Assembly (NCBI RefSeq): GCF_021044775.1
Contig: NZ_JAJNOQ010000005.1
Span: 62,001 to 126,000 of the forward strand
DNA length: 64,000 nt
DNA from: Paraeggerthella hominis
GTDB lineage: Bacteria > Actinomycetota > Coriobacteriia > Coriobacteriales > Eggerthellaceae
Reading direction: 5' to 3'
A program made the translations under genes and the position numbers. The notes below the pieces were generated by a model. The model made no database searches. It had not been told where the DNA came from and was given only the letters and a program-made list of their open reading frames with translations. How positions within the stretch are numbered: the stretch's first letter is position 1; each line of letters starts with the position of its first letter. This document shows, one piece after another, positions 9,138 to 17,065 of the stretch.

Positions 9138-9428
9138 ATGCCCTCCCCGATTGCACCGCTTCCCGTCATCAGGCCTATAACCGACCTGCGCACGCAGCCC
9201 AACAACGTATGCACGCAAGCAGCCGAACGGCGCAACCGGGCATACCTGGCTCTGCGCGAAGCGGAAATCGAGGAGCAGTACCGCCCCGAAACTCTGTCCG
9301 CCGAAGAGTCCGACGCGAGGTTGCGCGAGATATTCGCACTCCGGAATCTCGACTACGCACCGGTCGGAAACCGATCATGCTCGATCTCGCATGGAGGCAG
9401 CGCGCTCATCTCGACCGGAAGTCGATAG
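9138..9428 (+). pseudogene. Shortened Phd/YefM-type antitoxin remnant
   Basis: The frame begins MPSPIAPLPVIRPITDLR after AAAGGAG, matching the conserved start of Phd/YefM antitoxins (IRPITDLR). It then jumps from QPNNVC to TQAAERRNRAYLALREAEIE. The family's usual middle section (a PIFLTKNGYGDLVVMS-like strand) is missing. The C-terminal part (YRPETLSAEESDARLREIFA) runs on into the toxin start. I infer an internal in-frame deletion and loss of function. Translation may still occur because the frame is open (96 residues). Confidence 0.6.
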
Positions 9429-9574
9429 CCATCCACCTGGGGCTCGAATGCAAAAACCCACAAGCCGCCTTTGCGACGATACGGCGCATCGACGCCGCAA
9501 CGCTCACCGTATGCCGTATACTCCGCCAACGTCAAAGCATCGACACGTATTCTCTCGTCGACCTGCCGGAATGA
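9377..9574 (+). pseudogene. Shortened RelE/ParE-type toxin remnant
   Basis: A 65-residue frame overlapping the antitoxin end. AHLDRKSIAIHLGLECKNPQ plus AAFATIRRIDA resembles the N-terminal helices of RelE/ParE toxins (long form ...YLGLELKNPQAA...). It then switches directly to TLTVCRILRQRQSIDTYSLV, which resembles the C-terminal strand (LTVYRIxHQRxDI). Roughly 40 residues of the usual core are absent. Together with the damaged antitoxin this looks like a decayed toxin-antitoxin locus. Homology is by recall of the family, not by search. Confidence 0.55.
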
Positions 9575-9612
9575 ATCCGCCCACAGCGCGGGCGCCGCAT
9601 CGGCGGCCCCGG

Positions 9613-10242
9613 CTACTCCGCGCGCAGCAGATCGCGCGGCTTCAAGCCGTTCTTTTTCGCCTGCGCATTCCAAGAGCGATGCCCCGCCATCCGGTAGAAC
9701 AGGCGGGGGAAGTTAGGTTCCACGAACATCGTCTCGCCCGATCGCCCCTGCCCGATATCGTTCGCCAGCTCGTCCAAAGCGCGTCCCAGGTTCTTAAGCG
9801 GACCGACGCCCATCTTCGCAACTTGCGACATCTCGCCCGCTCCGACCGCCAAAGCCCGACCGCGGCGCATGCCGCAAGCAGCGCACCAGTTCCACAACAT
9901 CTCGATGGCCAATTCGTTCTGACGCGCCTCGTAGAATCCGCTGTTAACGATCAGGTAGAGCATCGGCGCCGTCTGCGCCCTTGAAACATGCTCGCGGATT
10001 CGATCGAGCGCCTCGTACAAAGCGGAAGGTATCGCATCCGCGTACAACGGCAAGGCGATCACCAAAACATCGCTTGCAGCCACCGACTCGGCAAGGCGCT
10101 CGTTCGCGTCCGAGATCGCAGCTGCAGCTTGGCGCACCTCCGCATGCGCATCCTTTTCCATGCGATCCTTCAGCTGCTCAAGCAAGTACGCCGAATTGCT
10201 TTTCTTTGCTCGCGGGCTTCCACACAACAGCACTGCATTCAT
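9613..10242 (-). CDS. NAD(P)H-dependent FMN reductase-like flavoprotein
   Basis: A 209-residue flavodoxin-fold protein. The start MNAVLLCGSPRAKKSNSAYL contains the phosphate-binding GSPR-K-SNS loop of FMN reductases, and VLVIALPLYADAIPSALYEA supplies the isoalloxazine-side loop. It is the last gene of a three-gene operon (TetR, flavoprotein, this gene). Its start overlaps the preceding stop by 4 bp. Likely a cytoplasmic quinone, nitro or electrophile reductase; the substrate is not deducible. Confidence 0.8.
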   Translation of the reverse strand: MNAVLLCGSPRAKKSNSAYLLEQLKDRMEKDAHAEVRQAAAAISDANERLAESVAASDVLVIALPLYADAIPSALYEALDRIREHVSRAQTAPMLYLIVNSGFYEARQNELAIEMLWNWCAACGMRRGRALAVGAGEMSQVAKMGVGPLKNLGRALDELANDIGQGRSGETMFVEPNFPRLFYRMAGHRSWNAQAKKNGLKPRDLLRAE

Positions 10243-10745
10243 AGCGCAGCCTCCTTCGCTTGGTTTACGCCCTCGTGAAAATGCACATCAACCTCTGAAA
10301 CGTTGAAGTTGACCGCGTTCGCCCGGACGAAGCGACGCGCCAGATCGCGTTCCTCGTGCGTGCTGGGCCCATAGAAATGAACCTCCTGGCGATACGCATG
10401 ATCGTAGCGCATGGCATGATGCATCTGACCATCGACCATGCGGAAGTACGGCAGCAGGTACCCGATAGACCGATCGAACACAGCCTTGACGGAACGGGAA
10501 TAGCCCCCGTACACCAAGGGGCTCACAACCACCACCGCATCGTTTTGCCGCAAAAGCTGCGGCATCTGCTGACACCGGTCGCGCAGCACGCACATACCCG
10601 GGGTTTTCAGCCAACAGCCGAAGCAGCCGATGCACATCCGAACCTCGGGCGTGGCCGAGAACAGCACGTCCCCGTCGGAAAAACCCTGCGCGAACGCCTC
10701 TTCCCCCATATCGCCCGCGTCGAAAATAACCAACCGCCTGCTCAT
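10239..10745 (-). CDS. Flavodoxin family oxidoreductase with Cys-rich loop
   Basis: A 168-residue flavodoxin-like NAD(P)H oxidoreductase. The segment MCIGCFGCWLKTPGMCVLRD carries the C-x2-C-x2-C plus distal Cys pattern seen in iron-sulfur-flavoprotein-like FMN reductases. VVVVSPLVYGGYSRSVKAVF is the flavin-binding region. It overlaps the TetR gene upstream and the second flavoprotein downstream by 4 bp each, so all three are co-translated. Whether the cysteines hold a cluster cannot be seen. Probably a TetR-regulated redox detoxification pair. Confidence 0.75.
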   Translation of the reverse strand: MSRRLVIFDAGDMGEEAFAQGFSDGDVLFSATPEVRMCIGCFGCWLKTPGMCVLRDRCQQMPQLLRQNDAVVVVSPLVYGGYSRSVKAVFDRSIGYLLPYFRMVDGQMHHAMRYDHAYRQEVHFYGPSTHEERDLARRFVRANAVNFNVSEVDVHFHEGVNQAKEAAL

Positions 10746-11344
10746 AGCGTAGACCCCTTCTTGTTGGAAGTCGCAGCAAGAACGCGCTCGCCGCCCGCGA
10801 GCGACGACATGCCTCTGAATGCCTCGTCAAGCCGTTCGTACAGTTCTTCGTCGTCGAACCGCGCACCCGAAGCGAGCATGGTTGCCATACCGTGGGTATA
10901 GACGATCATGTGCAGGTACAACGTCCGCGCCGCAACGGAATCAAGCCCGCTCAGCTCCTCCACGCACCTCTCCACGTTTGGCAGTGCAACGCTGCGGTAC
11001 ACGTCCTCGAAGCTGGCAGCATCCATGTGCGCGGTCAGGTACAGGAACCGGAACAGGTTGCCTTCGGTGCGCGCCAAGCGCAAATGGGAAAGCCCGTTTG
11101 CCGCAAACGCGTTCGGAGCGCGATGCTCGTGCTCGCGGTTGTACGCGGCAACCCAGGCGCGCGCATGGTCGTATAGGGCTTTCACCAGGTTTTTCATGTC
11201 GCCGAACAGGCTGTATATAGGCTGCACCGAACAACCCGCGCGATCCGCGATAGCCCGCGCGCTCAGTGCGCCCTCCCCCTGTTCGCGCACAAGGGAAAGA
11301 GCTGCCTCGAGCACCGTCTCGCGCGTTACCTTCCGTTCCGGCAT
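10742..11344 (-). CDS. TetR family transcriptional regulator
   Basis: A 200-residue repressor starting MPERKVTRETVLEAALSLVR. The helix-turn-helix is ARAIADRAGCSVQPIYSLFG (about 27-46). The C-terminal ligand domain is all-helical with a TetR_C-like pattern. The start at 11344 is chosen for the GGAGGT site 7 bases upstream; a longer open frame exists but lacks such a site. Two adjacent 14-bp operator-like repeats lie at 11360-11387. The gene heads an operon with two flavoprotein oxidoreductases. It probably represses itself and them, and responds to a redox-active or electrophilic compound (inference). Confidence 0.85.
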   Translation of the reverse strand: MPERKVTRETVLEAALSLVREQGEGALSARAIADRAGCSVQPIYSLFGDMKNLVKALYDHARAWVAAYNREHEHRAPNAFAANGLSHLRLARTEGNLFRFLYLTAHMDAASFEDVYRSVALPNVERCVEELSGLDSVAARTLYLHMIVYTHGMATMLASGARFDDEELYERLDEAFRGMSSLAGGERVLAATSNKKGSTL

Positions 11345-11359
11345 AACCGTACCTCCAAA

Positions 11360-11387
11360 ATAACAACTGTTATATAACGATTGTAAT
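11360..11387. promoter_or_regulatory. Tandem TetR operator candidates
   Basis: Two abutting 14-mers, ATAACAACTGTTAT (11360-11373) and ATAACGATTGTAAT (11374-11387), share the pattern ATAAC-N2-YTGTNAT (9 of 14 fixed bases plus transitions). The first is a dyad with 6-bp arms. They lie 16 bases upstream of the TetR start in an AT-rich pocket. Confidence 0.6.
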
Positions 11388-11605
11388 ATACAGCACGCGC
11401 GAAGGTCGTAAAGCAGCAACCCTCCTAAATAAGGAAAACCCCTATCTGAACAAGGCAAGAAAACCGGCGCCTCGCGCGCCCCGGCCCATTCAACGCTTCA
11501 GCATCAGCGCGAGCACGTCTCGGTCCCATCTTTTTACCGCCCGGGACGCGAAAACCGGGCCGTCCTACAATCTGCGCGAATCGTATCCGCAACGAAAGGA
11601 CCTTC

Positions 11606-12562
11606 ATGAAGAACATCGAAGAACGCCGCAACCGCACCATCGCCCGCACCCCCAACCTTCACGCGACCATGCGCGCGCCGCACATCGACAAGACTGCCAT
11701 CAGCCCGTACGACGACTACTGCGACGGCTACGGCATGCCAGGCGCCTACGGCAACGGATACGTATCGGTCCTCAAAGTGTCCGCCGGAACGGTCGAGAAA
11801 ACCAACGACATGCTGATCGACGGCATCGTTACCTACGACAAAGCCGAAACGGCCGATGCCTACGTCGGCCAGATCAACATGCTGACCGCCTCGTCGTTCT
11901 GCGGCATGGCCGGGCAGGTTTGGGGCTACGACCTAGCTCGACATGACGACATCGCATCGGGCGCAAGCACACCGCTGTTCACCGAGAAGCAGTTCGATGG
12001 CAGCGAGCTCAAGGTGTTCGACGCGCAGCCCTTGCTCAATGCCGGCATCGAACTGTTCGGAACGGCCGAGAACCGTCGCTACCACCCCATCCCCGGTGCG
12101 CACACCATCTGCGCCAACAAGGGAATCACGGCGTACCGCCCCAAGGAAGACCGCCCGCTCAAGGAAGGCGAAGCGTACGGCGTATGGTCGTTCATCGCCA
12201 TCTCGCTTTCCGCGGACCGCGATTTCGCAGCCGACCTCTTCATCGAAGACGCCGGCGTCTGGACCGAAAACGACAACGAGCAGGACATGCTGGCTTACCT
12301 GGAGCAGCATCGCAAGGAGATCGTCTGGTCCGTGGTCGAATGCGGACGCGACTCCAGCGTGCTGTTCGACCGCACGTACGTGAGCTTCGCCTACCGCATG
12401 ATGAAGCCCAACGAGATCGGCAACGCCATCACCGTAGGACCCTACGTCACGCTCGCGCGCAACGCCGTGCCCGCAACCGGCTTCGCATCCCTCAACAGCC
12501 TGCATCTGTCCGACTGGCTCAAGCAGATGGACTTCGAACCGCTTACGGACCTGGCAAACTAG
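11606..12562 (+). CDS. hdcA: Pyruvoyl-dependent histidine decarboxylase
   Basis: Converts histidine to histamine and CO2 in the cytoplasm. The 318-residue proenzyme matches the Gram-positive HdcA family. GNGYVSVLKVSAGTVEKTND and DGIVTYDKAET (Tyr77-Asp78) are followed by INMLTASSFCG. Ser96-Ser97 is the expected self-cleavage pair that yields the beta chain and an alpha chain with an N-terminal pyruvoyl group. HPIPGAHTICANKGITAYRP and the long C-terminal half fit the alpha chain. The start follows GAAAGGA. An amino-acid antiporter follows 75 bp downstream on the same strand, the standard hdcA-hdcP layout. Decarboxylation consumes a proton, so an acid-stress or energy role is likely. Confidence 0.9.
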   Translation: MKNIEERRNRTIARTPNLHATMRAPHIDKTAISPYDDYCDGYGMPGAYGNGYVSVLKVSAGTVEKTNDMLIDGIVTYDKAETADAYVGQINMLTASSFCGMAGQVWGYDLARHDDIASGASTPLFTEKQFDGSELKVFDAQPLLNAGIELFGTAENRRYHPIPGAHTICANKGITAYRPKEDRPLKEGEAYGVWSFIAISLSADRDFAADLFIEDAGVWTENDNEQDMLAYLEQHRKEIVWSVVECGRDSSVLFDRTYVSFAYRMMKPNEIGNAITVGPYVTLARNAVPATGFASLNSLHLSDWLKQMDFEPLTDLAN

Positions 12563-12588
12563 CGCATCGCGCACCCCATTCGCACCCT

Positions 12589-12614
12589 GGCGCGTCCGCC
12601 CTGGCGGGCGCGCC
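12589..12614 (+). terminator. GC-rich hairpin between hdcA and its antiporter
   Basis: GGCGCGTCCGCC (12589-12600) and GGCGGGCGCGCC (12603-12614) form a 12-bp stem with one G-U pair and a 2-base gap. There is no U tract. It could attenuate or stabilise the hdcA end of the transcript rather than fully terminate it. Confidence 0.4.
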
Positions 12615-12637
12615 CTCATTCGACAAGGATTGGAATC

Positions 12638-14143
12638 ATGGCAGACAACACCGCACCCGGTTCCAACGGAAGCAGCGCACCGGCACAGGACAGCTCCAAA
12701 AAAGTTGGCCTGATCGGCCTGGTAGGCATCGTCATCAGCGCGATGATCGGCGGAGGCATCTACAACCTTCCCCAGAACATGGCGCAGGACGCTTCCGCCG
12801 GAGCCATTATTATCGCCTGGGTGGTCACGGGCATCGGCATCTGGTTCATCGCGAACACGTTCCGCATCCTGTCGGCCGCGCGCCCCGAACTGACGAACGG
12901 TCTGTACACGTACGCCGAAAAGGGCTTCGGCAAGCTCATCGGCTTTTTCGTGGCGTACGGATACTGGATATGCAACTGTTTCGCGTTGGTGGCCTACTCC
13001 GTTTTGGTCATGGCCACGCTCAATTACTTCGTGCCCGACTTCGCCGGTGGCAACAACATCCCATCCATCATCGGCGGCTCCATCATCACCTGGGCAATGT
13101 ATTTGCTTGCGCTGCAAGGCGCGAAGCAAACCAGCTTCCTGAACATCATTGGCACGATCGGCAAGCTGCTGCCGGTTGCCGTCTTCATCTTGGCCGTTGC
13201 CACCGTATTCAAGCTCTCGGTGTTCATGGAGGGTTTCTGGGGCATGAAGGGCGGCATCGACCTTAGCTTCACCTGGGACAACGTCATGCCGCAAGTGCAG
13301 GCGACCATGCTGGTGACCCTGTGGCTGTTCCTGGGAATCGAAGGCGCCGTGGTCGTGTCGGGCAAGGCCAAGTCGCAAACGGCAGTGCGCAAGGCCACGA
13401 CCATCGGCTTTTTGGTCACCCTGCTGCTCTACGTCATCGTATCGCTTCTGCCCTTGGGCGTGTACTCCCAGGCCGACATCGGGAACATGGCCGACCCGTC
13501 CATGGCCGCCATCATGCTGGACAAGTTCGACAAATGGGGCGAGATCCTCATCAACGCCGGCGTTATCATATCGGTCCTCAGCTCTTGGCTGGTATGGATG
13601 CTCATGCTGGGCGAGATGCCGCTGGCCGCCTCCAAAAGCGGCATTTTCCCGAAGGCGTTCGTCAAGGAAAACAAGAAGGGATCGCCTTCGACCTCGCTTC
13701 TGTGGACCACCATCGTCGTGCAGATCGTGCTGATCGTGTCCTACTTCATCGGCAACAACGCCTGGACCACTATGATCAGCATCACCAGCGTCATGGCGCT
13801 GCCGTGCTACCTGTTCTGCACGCTGTTCCTGTTCAAGATCGCGCTCGACGAAAGCTACCCGAAAGGAATCTTCGCCAGCCGCGGAATGGCCCTGCTCACG
13901 GGCGCGGCGGGATCGCTGTACGGGCTATGGCTCATCTACGCAGCCGGCTTGAACTACCTCATGGTCGCGTGCATCGTGTACGCCGTCGGCCTGCCGCTTT
14001 ACGTCGTGGGCATTCGACAGCACGACCCGAAGGCCCGGGTGTTCGAGAAAACCTCGGACAAGGTCATCGTCGCCGTGGTGATAGCCTTGGGCATCGCGGG
14101 GCTCGTCTACTCGATAATCACGTTCGGACACGTGGCGCCGTAA
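12638..14143 (+). CDS. hdcP: APC family amino-acid antiporter, probable histidine/histamine exchanger
   Basis: A 501-residue integral membrane protein with about 12 hydrophobic segments. It starts with the APC-superfamily helix 1 pattern VGLIGLVGIVISAMIGGGIY (a GxG-like break used for substrate binding). LITWSFLGIEGAV-type motifs of the basic amino acid/polyamine antiporter group are also seen (LWLFLGIEGAVVVSGKAKSQ). Placed directly behind hdcA, it most likely imports histidine and exports histamine electrogenically. By sequence alone it could be an arginine/ornithine- or lysine-type exchanger; the histamine assignment rests on context. The gene symbol follows the lactic acid bacterial convention. 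Confidence 0.8.
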   Translation: MADNTAPGSNGSSAPAQDSSKKVGLIGLVGIVISAMIGGGIYNLPQNMAQDASAGAIIIAWVVTGIGIWFIANTFRILSAARPELTNGLYTYAEKGFGKLIGFFVAYGYWICNCFALVAYSVLVMATLNYFVPDFAGGNNIPSIIGGSIITWAMYLLALQGAKQTSFLNIIGTIGKLLPVAVFILAVATVFKLSVFMEGFWGMKGGIDLSFTWDNVMPQVQATMLVTLWLFLGIEGAVVVSGKAKSQTAVRKATTIGFLVTLLLYVIVSLLPLGVYSQADIGNMADPSMAAIMLDKFDKWGEILINAGVIISVLSSWLVWMLMLGEMPLAASKSGIFPKAFVKENKKGSPSTSLLWTTIVVQIVLIVSYFIGNNAWTTMISITSVMALPCYLFCTLFLFKIALDESYPKGIFASRGMALLTGAAGSLYGLWLIYAAGLNYLMVACIVYAVGLPLYVVGIRQHDPKARVFEKTSDKVIVAVVIALGIAGLVYSIITFGHVAP

Positions 14144-14403
14144 GCGCAGAAGGCATGCTCCGCAAACGCAGGCAAGCATCCATCCGCTGCATCGCGACAT
14201 CTCGAAACGCCCGGAACCGCACTCGCAGGTCCGGGCGTTCCCGCTTCGCCGAACGCCGATGCACCCGCTCAAGAATCTGTATATCTTGCAGGAACAACGG
14301 GAATCGCTGGACGTTTGCAAGATCGTGAGCCATGCTATACGTTCTGACGATGCGCGCCGAAGAGGGTCGGCTGCGCACAATCGATGCGGGAGGTTCCCTT
14401 ACT
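14144..14403. other. Intergenic region with a long hairpin
   Basis: 260 bp between the antiporter and DUF368 genes. AACGCCCGGA (14206-14215) pairs with TCCGGGCGTT (14230-14239), 14-base loop, no U run. It may mark the 3' end of the histamine operon. Nothing else recognised. Confidence 0.4.
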
Positions 14404-15324
14404 ATGTCCATTGCCGGCGTTATCATCAACTTCGTGCGCGGATTCTGCATGGCCCTTGCCGACAGCGTCCCCGGCGTTTCAGGCGGCACCATCGCCTTTC
14501 TGCTGGGATTCTACGACCGGTTCATCGGCTCGCTCGACGACTTGTTCCACGGTCCGAAAGCCGCCAAGATCGATGCCGTCAAGTTCCTGCTCAAGCTAGG
14601 ATTCGGCTGGATAATTGGATTCGGGCTTTCGGCGCTTGTGCTGACCAGTTTCTTCGACTCGCATATCTACCAGGTCAGCTCGCTGTTCATGGGATTCATC
14701 GTGTTCGCCATCCCCATTGTCGTCCTTGAAGAAAAAAGCACGCTGAAAGGCCATGCCGCAAGCCTGGTCTTCGTTGCAATCGGCGCCGCCGCAGTCGTGG
14801 CCATCACCCTGCTCAGCCCCGTATCGGACGAAGGCGTAAACGTGGCCGTCGGCAGCCTGAACCCCGGGATGGTGGCCTACGTGTTCTTCGCCGCCATGGT
14901 TGCCATTTCCGCCATGGTGCTGCCCGGCATCTCCGGCTCCACCCTGCTGCTGATCTTCGGCCTGTACGTGCCCATCATGGGGGCCGTGCGCGCGGTTATG
15001 GGATTGGATTTGGCCTATCTGCCCATCTTGCTGGTGTTCATCGCGGGCGTTGCCTGCGGCGTCCTCTTGTTCGTGCGCCTGATCAGGATGTGCCTCAAGA
15101 AGTTCCGGCCGCAGACCATGTACGCCATCGTGGGCATGATGCTCGGCTCGCTGTTCTCCATTACGCAAGGACCGCTCACCCTGACCGAGCCCCTGCCCGC
15201 CATGAGCCTGGATACGTTCAGCCTGCTGTTCTTCGTGATCGGCGGCGTGGTGGTCGGCGGTTTGCAGCTGTTGAAAACGCGCCTGGAAGACCCGGCGGAA
15301 GCACGCAAGGACAAGGAAGCGTAA
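14404..15324 (+). CDS. DUF368 family membrane transporter (candidate undecaprenyl-phosphate carrier)
   Basis: A 306-residue polytopic protein with two related halves. One contains ADSVPGVSGGTIAFLLGFYD and the other MVLPGISGSTLLLIFGLY, the paired re-entrant-type motifs of DUF368. Start MSIAG (14404) follows GGGAGG; an upstream in-frame ATG at 14332 has no such site. DUF368 proteins have been implicated as C55 isoprenoid carrier translocases that recycle the lipid carrier for wall synthesis. That role is transferred by family, not shown here. It lies 260 bp behind the antiporter and probably has its own transcript. Confidence 0.8.
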   Translation: MSIAGVIINFVRGFCMALADSVPGVSGGTIAFLLGFYDRFIGSLDDLFHGPKAAKIDAVKFLLKLGFGWIIGFGLSALVLTSFFDSHIYQVSSLFMGFIVFAIPIVVLEEKSTLKGHAASLVFVAIGAAAVVAITLLSPVSDEGVNVAVGSLNPGMVAYVFFAAMVAISAMVLPGISGSTLLLIFGLYVPIMGAVRAVMGLDLAYLPILLVFIAGVACGVLLFVRLIRMCLKKFRPQTMYAIVGMMLGSLFSITQGPLTLTEPLPAMSLDTFSLLFFVIGGVVVGGLQLLKTRLEDPAEARKDKEA

Positions 15325-15333
15325 CGAAGCGCA

Positions 15334-15368
15334 CGCCGACCCCTCGCGACGCTCGTCCAGGGTCGGCG
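15334..15368. terminator. Bidirectional hairpin between DUF368 and flavodoxin genes
   Basis: CGCCGACCC (15334-15342) pairs perfectly with GGGTCGGCG (15360-15368) around a 17-base loop, between two convergent genes. No strong U run. Confidence 0.45.
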
Positions 15369-15386
15369 CGCAATCTCCAAACGGCG

Positions 15387-15899
15387 TCAGACCTGCTTGA
15401 CCGCCGCCTGCAATCGCGCAACGTCGGCATCGTCCGGATGGCCGACGGCCGCGTCGAAGTTCTCGATAAGCTGCTGCATGCGCGCGGCTTGAGCCGGCTG
15501 GGCCTGGGCCGTACGCTCGTAGCGAGTGCGCACGCTTTCGTTCATCTGCCCTTGGCACATGAACGATCCCGCGATGCGGGCAGATTCGGGAACATGCCGA
15601 GCCACGCGTGCCATTACGCCCGCAAAGTACGTCTGATCTGCGCCGAAGCCCGCGGTTCCGAACAGGAACACGTCCTTGTCCTCCAGCTGGGACAGAACTT
15701 CGGCCATCTCGTCGGTGCAGTCGCCCCGATTCGTCCAGAATCCCGCGTACACGCGATCCGCCGCCGCCAGATCCTCCGAAGTCACGTCTCCAACGCGTCC
15801 GAACGTCAAAATTTCTTCCGCAGGCAGCGCTTCCTTCACCGCGCAAGCCAATCGTTGCGTATTCCCCGTGCTGCTGTCGTACACGATTGCGTAGCTCAT
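15387..15899 (-). CDS. Flavodoxin family protein
   Basis: A 170-residue flavodoxin fold. MSYAIVYDSSTGNTQRLACA contains the FMN phosphate loop (SSTGNT, about residues 9-14), and YAGFWTNRGDCTDEMAEVL and FLFGTAGFGADQTYF form the flavin-side loops. The C-terminal tail is Ala/Gln-rich and helical. Start 15899 is preferred, with AAAGGA upstream, and the domain begins immediately there. It is a single-gene unit. Likely a small electron carrier; the partner is unknown. Confidence 0.8.
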   Translation of the reverse strand: MSYAIVYDSSTGNTQRLACAVKEALPAEEILTFGRVGDVTSEDLAAADRVYAGFWTNRGDCTDEMAEVLSQLEDKDVFLFGTAGFGADQTYFAGVMARVARHVPESARIAGSFMCQGQMNESVRTRYERTAQAQPAQAARMQQLIENFDAAVGHPDDADVARLQAAVKQV

Positions 15900-16108
15900 G
15901 GAAGTCCTTTCGCCAACGCGCGATTGCGCCTCAACACCTGATCGTCTTATGCCCGATACGTTATAACGCTCGGAAGCGTTTTTGCAAACGCGCGGCCAGC
16001 GGCCCCATGAAAGCCACGCATAAACATCCCGCGTGCATCCTTGCCCCCGAAGCCCTTCTTGCCGTAGGATTCTTGCAGCAAGCAAATCTCGCAAGCAAAG
16101 GAGCCTCC

Positions 16109-16555
16109 ATGAGGGCAGTCGTTCAACGCGTAAGCCGTGCGCAGGTGGAAATCGACGGCAACACGGTAGGATCCATCGGAAAAGGCCTGGTCATTCTTTT
16201 GGGCGTGGGCCATGAGGACGCCGAAGACCAAGCGGAGCGCCTCTGGAGCAAGATAAGCCGCCTGCGCATATTCGAGGACGAAAACGGCAAGACGAACCTG
16301 TCGCTTGCCGACGTGCACGGCGACGTGCTGGTGGTTTCGCAGTTCACGCTGTTCGCGAACTGCAAGAAGGGAAACCGCCCTTCCTTCACGCAAGCGGGCG
16401 CGCCCGACGAGGCGAACCGATTGTACGAATGGTTCGTCGAACGGGCGCGCCGCGACGTGCCGCGCGTGGAAACGGGGCGCTTCGGAGCCTACATGGACGT
16501 AAGCCTGACGAACGACGGCCCCTTCACCCTTTGGCTCGATACCGACGCGCTCTAA
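16109..16555 (+). CDS. dtd: D-aminoacyl-tRNA deacylase
   Basis: Hydrolyses D-amino acids mischarged on tRNA. The 148-residue length is typical. MRAVVQRVSRAQVEIDGNTV is the canonical start. The active-site SQFTL motif is seen in VVSQFTLFANCKKGNRPSF, and the Gly-cisPro-type motif in LTNDGPFTLWL. AAAGGAG lies 6 bases before the start. It is convergent with the arsenate-reductase-like gene, only 4 bp apart. Confidence 0.95.
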   Translation: MRAVVQRVSRAQVEIDGNTVGSIGKGLVILLGVGHEDAEDQAERLWSKISRLRIFEDENGKTNLSLADVHGDVLVVSQFTLFANCKKGNRPSFTQAGAPDEANRLYEWFVERARRDVPRVETGRFGAYMDVSLTNDGPFTLWLDTDAL

Positions 16556-16559
16556 ACCG

Positions 16560-16922
16560 CTACAGAAGAGCCTGCTCCCACTCGGCTTCCTTGAAGCCCA
16601 CCAGCACGAAGTCCTCGCCCACCACAAGCGGACGCTTCACCAGCATGCCGTTCTCGGCAAGCAAGGCGTAGGCGTCCGCATCGCTCAGCCCTGCATCGAG
16701 CAGCGCCTTGATATTGCGCTCGCGGTACACCATGCCGCTCGTGTTGAAGAAGCGGCGCAAAGGCAGCCCGCTTCTCTCATGCCAAGCGGCAAGCTCTGCA
16801 GCCGTCGGGTTGTCCTCCACGATATGCCGATCCTCGTACGTAACTCCCTGCTGGTCGAGCCACGCCTTGGCCTTTTTGCACGTTGTGCATTTCGGGTACT
16901 CCAAAAACAGCACGCTTGCCAT
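16560..16922 (-). CDS. ArsC/Spx-family thioredoxin-like protein
   Basis: A 120-residue protein of the ArsC/Spx/YffB family. It starts MASVLFLEYPKCTTCKKAKA, with a CxxC pair at Cys12 and Cys15. GVTYEDRHIVEDNPTAAELA and FNTSGMVYRERNI follow, as does KRPLVV with the family's conserved Lys-Arg-Pro. Spx of Firmicutes binds RNA polymerase alpha and YffB-type members are of unknown redox function. Nothing here decides between them, and no ars genes are adjacent. Confidence 0.8.
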   Translation of the reverse strand: MASVLFLEYPKCTTCKKAKAWLDQQGVTYEDRHIVEDNPTAAELAAWHERSGLPLRRFFNTSGMVYRERNIKALLDAGLSDADAYALLAENGMLVKRPLVVGEDFVLVGFKEAEWEQALL

Positions 16923-17065
16923 ACGCTCCTCCTATCACCGGAAACGCTCCGTCAAAGACTTGTTGCGCTCATGATACCAAAGGCCGCAAGCGCAGGCTCC
17001 CTCCCCTTGCTATACTGGGAATATGTGCCAACTACAGGGCAGGGGCAAACCGAAAGGCGGCTACT

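Noticed and set aside
9353..9673. 106-codon minus-strand frame across the toxin remnant
   Set aside because: The plus strand shows RelE/ParE-like segments in this interval, and the minus frame overlaps the real flavoprotein gene end.
11933..13378. 481-codon frame on the minus strand opposite hdcA and the antiporter
   Set aside because: Antisense to two firmly recognised genes; composition typical of a shadow frame.
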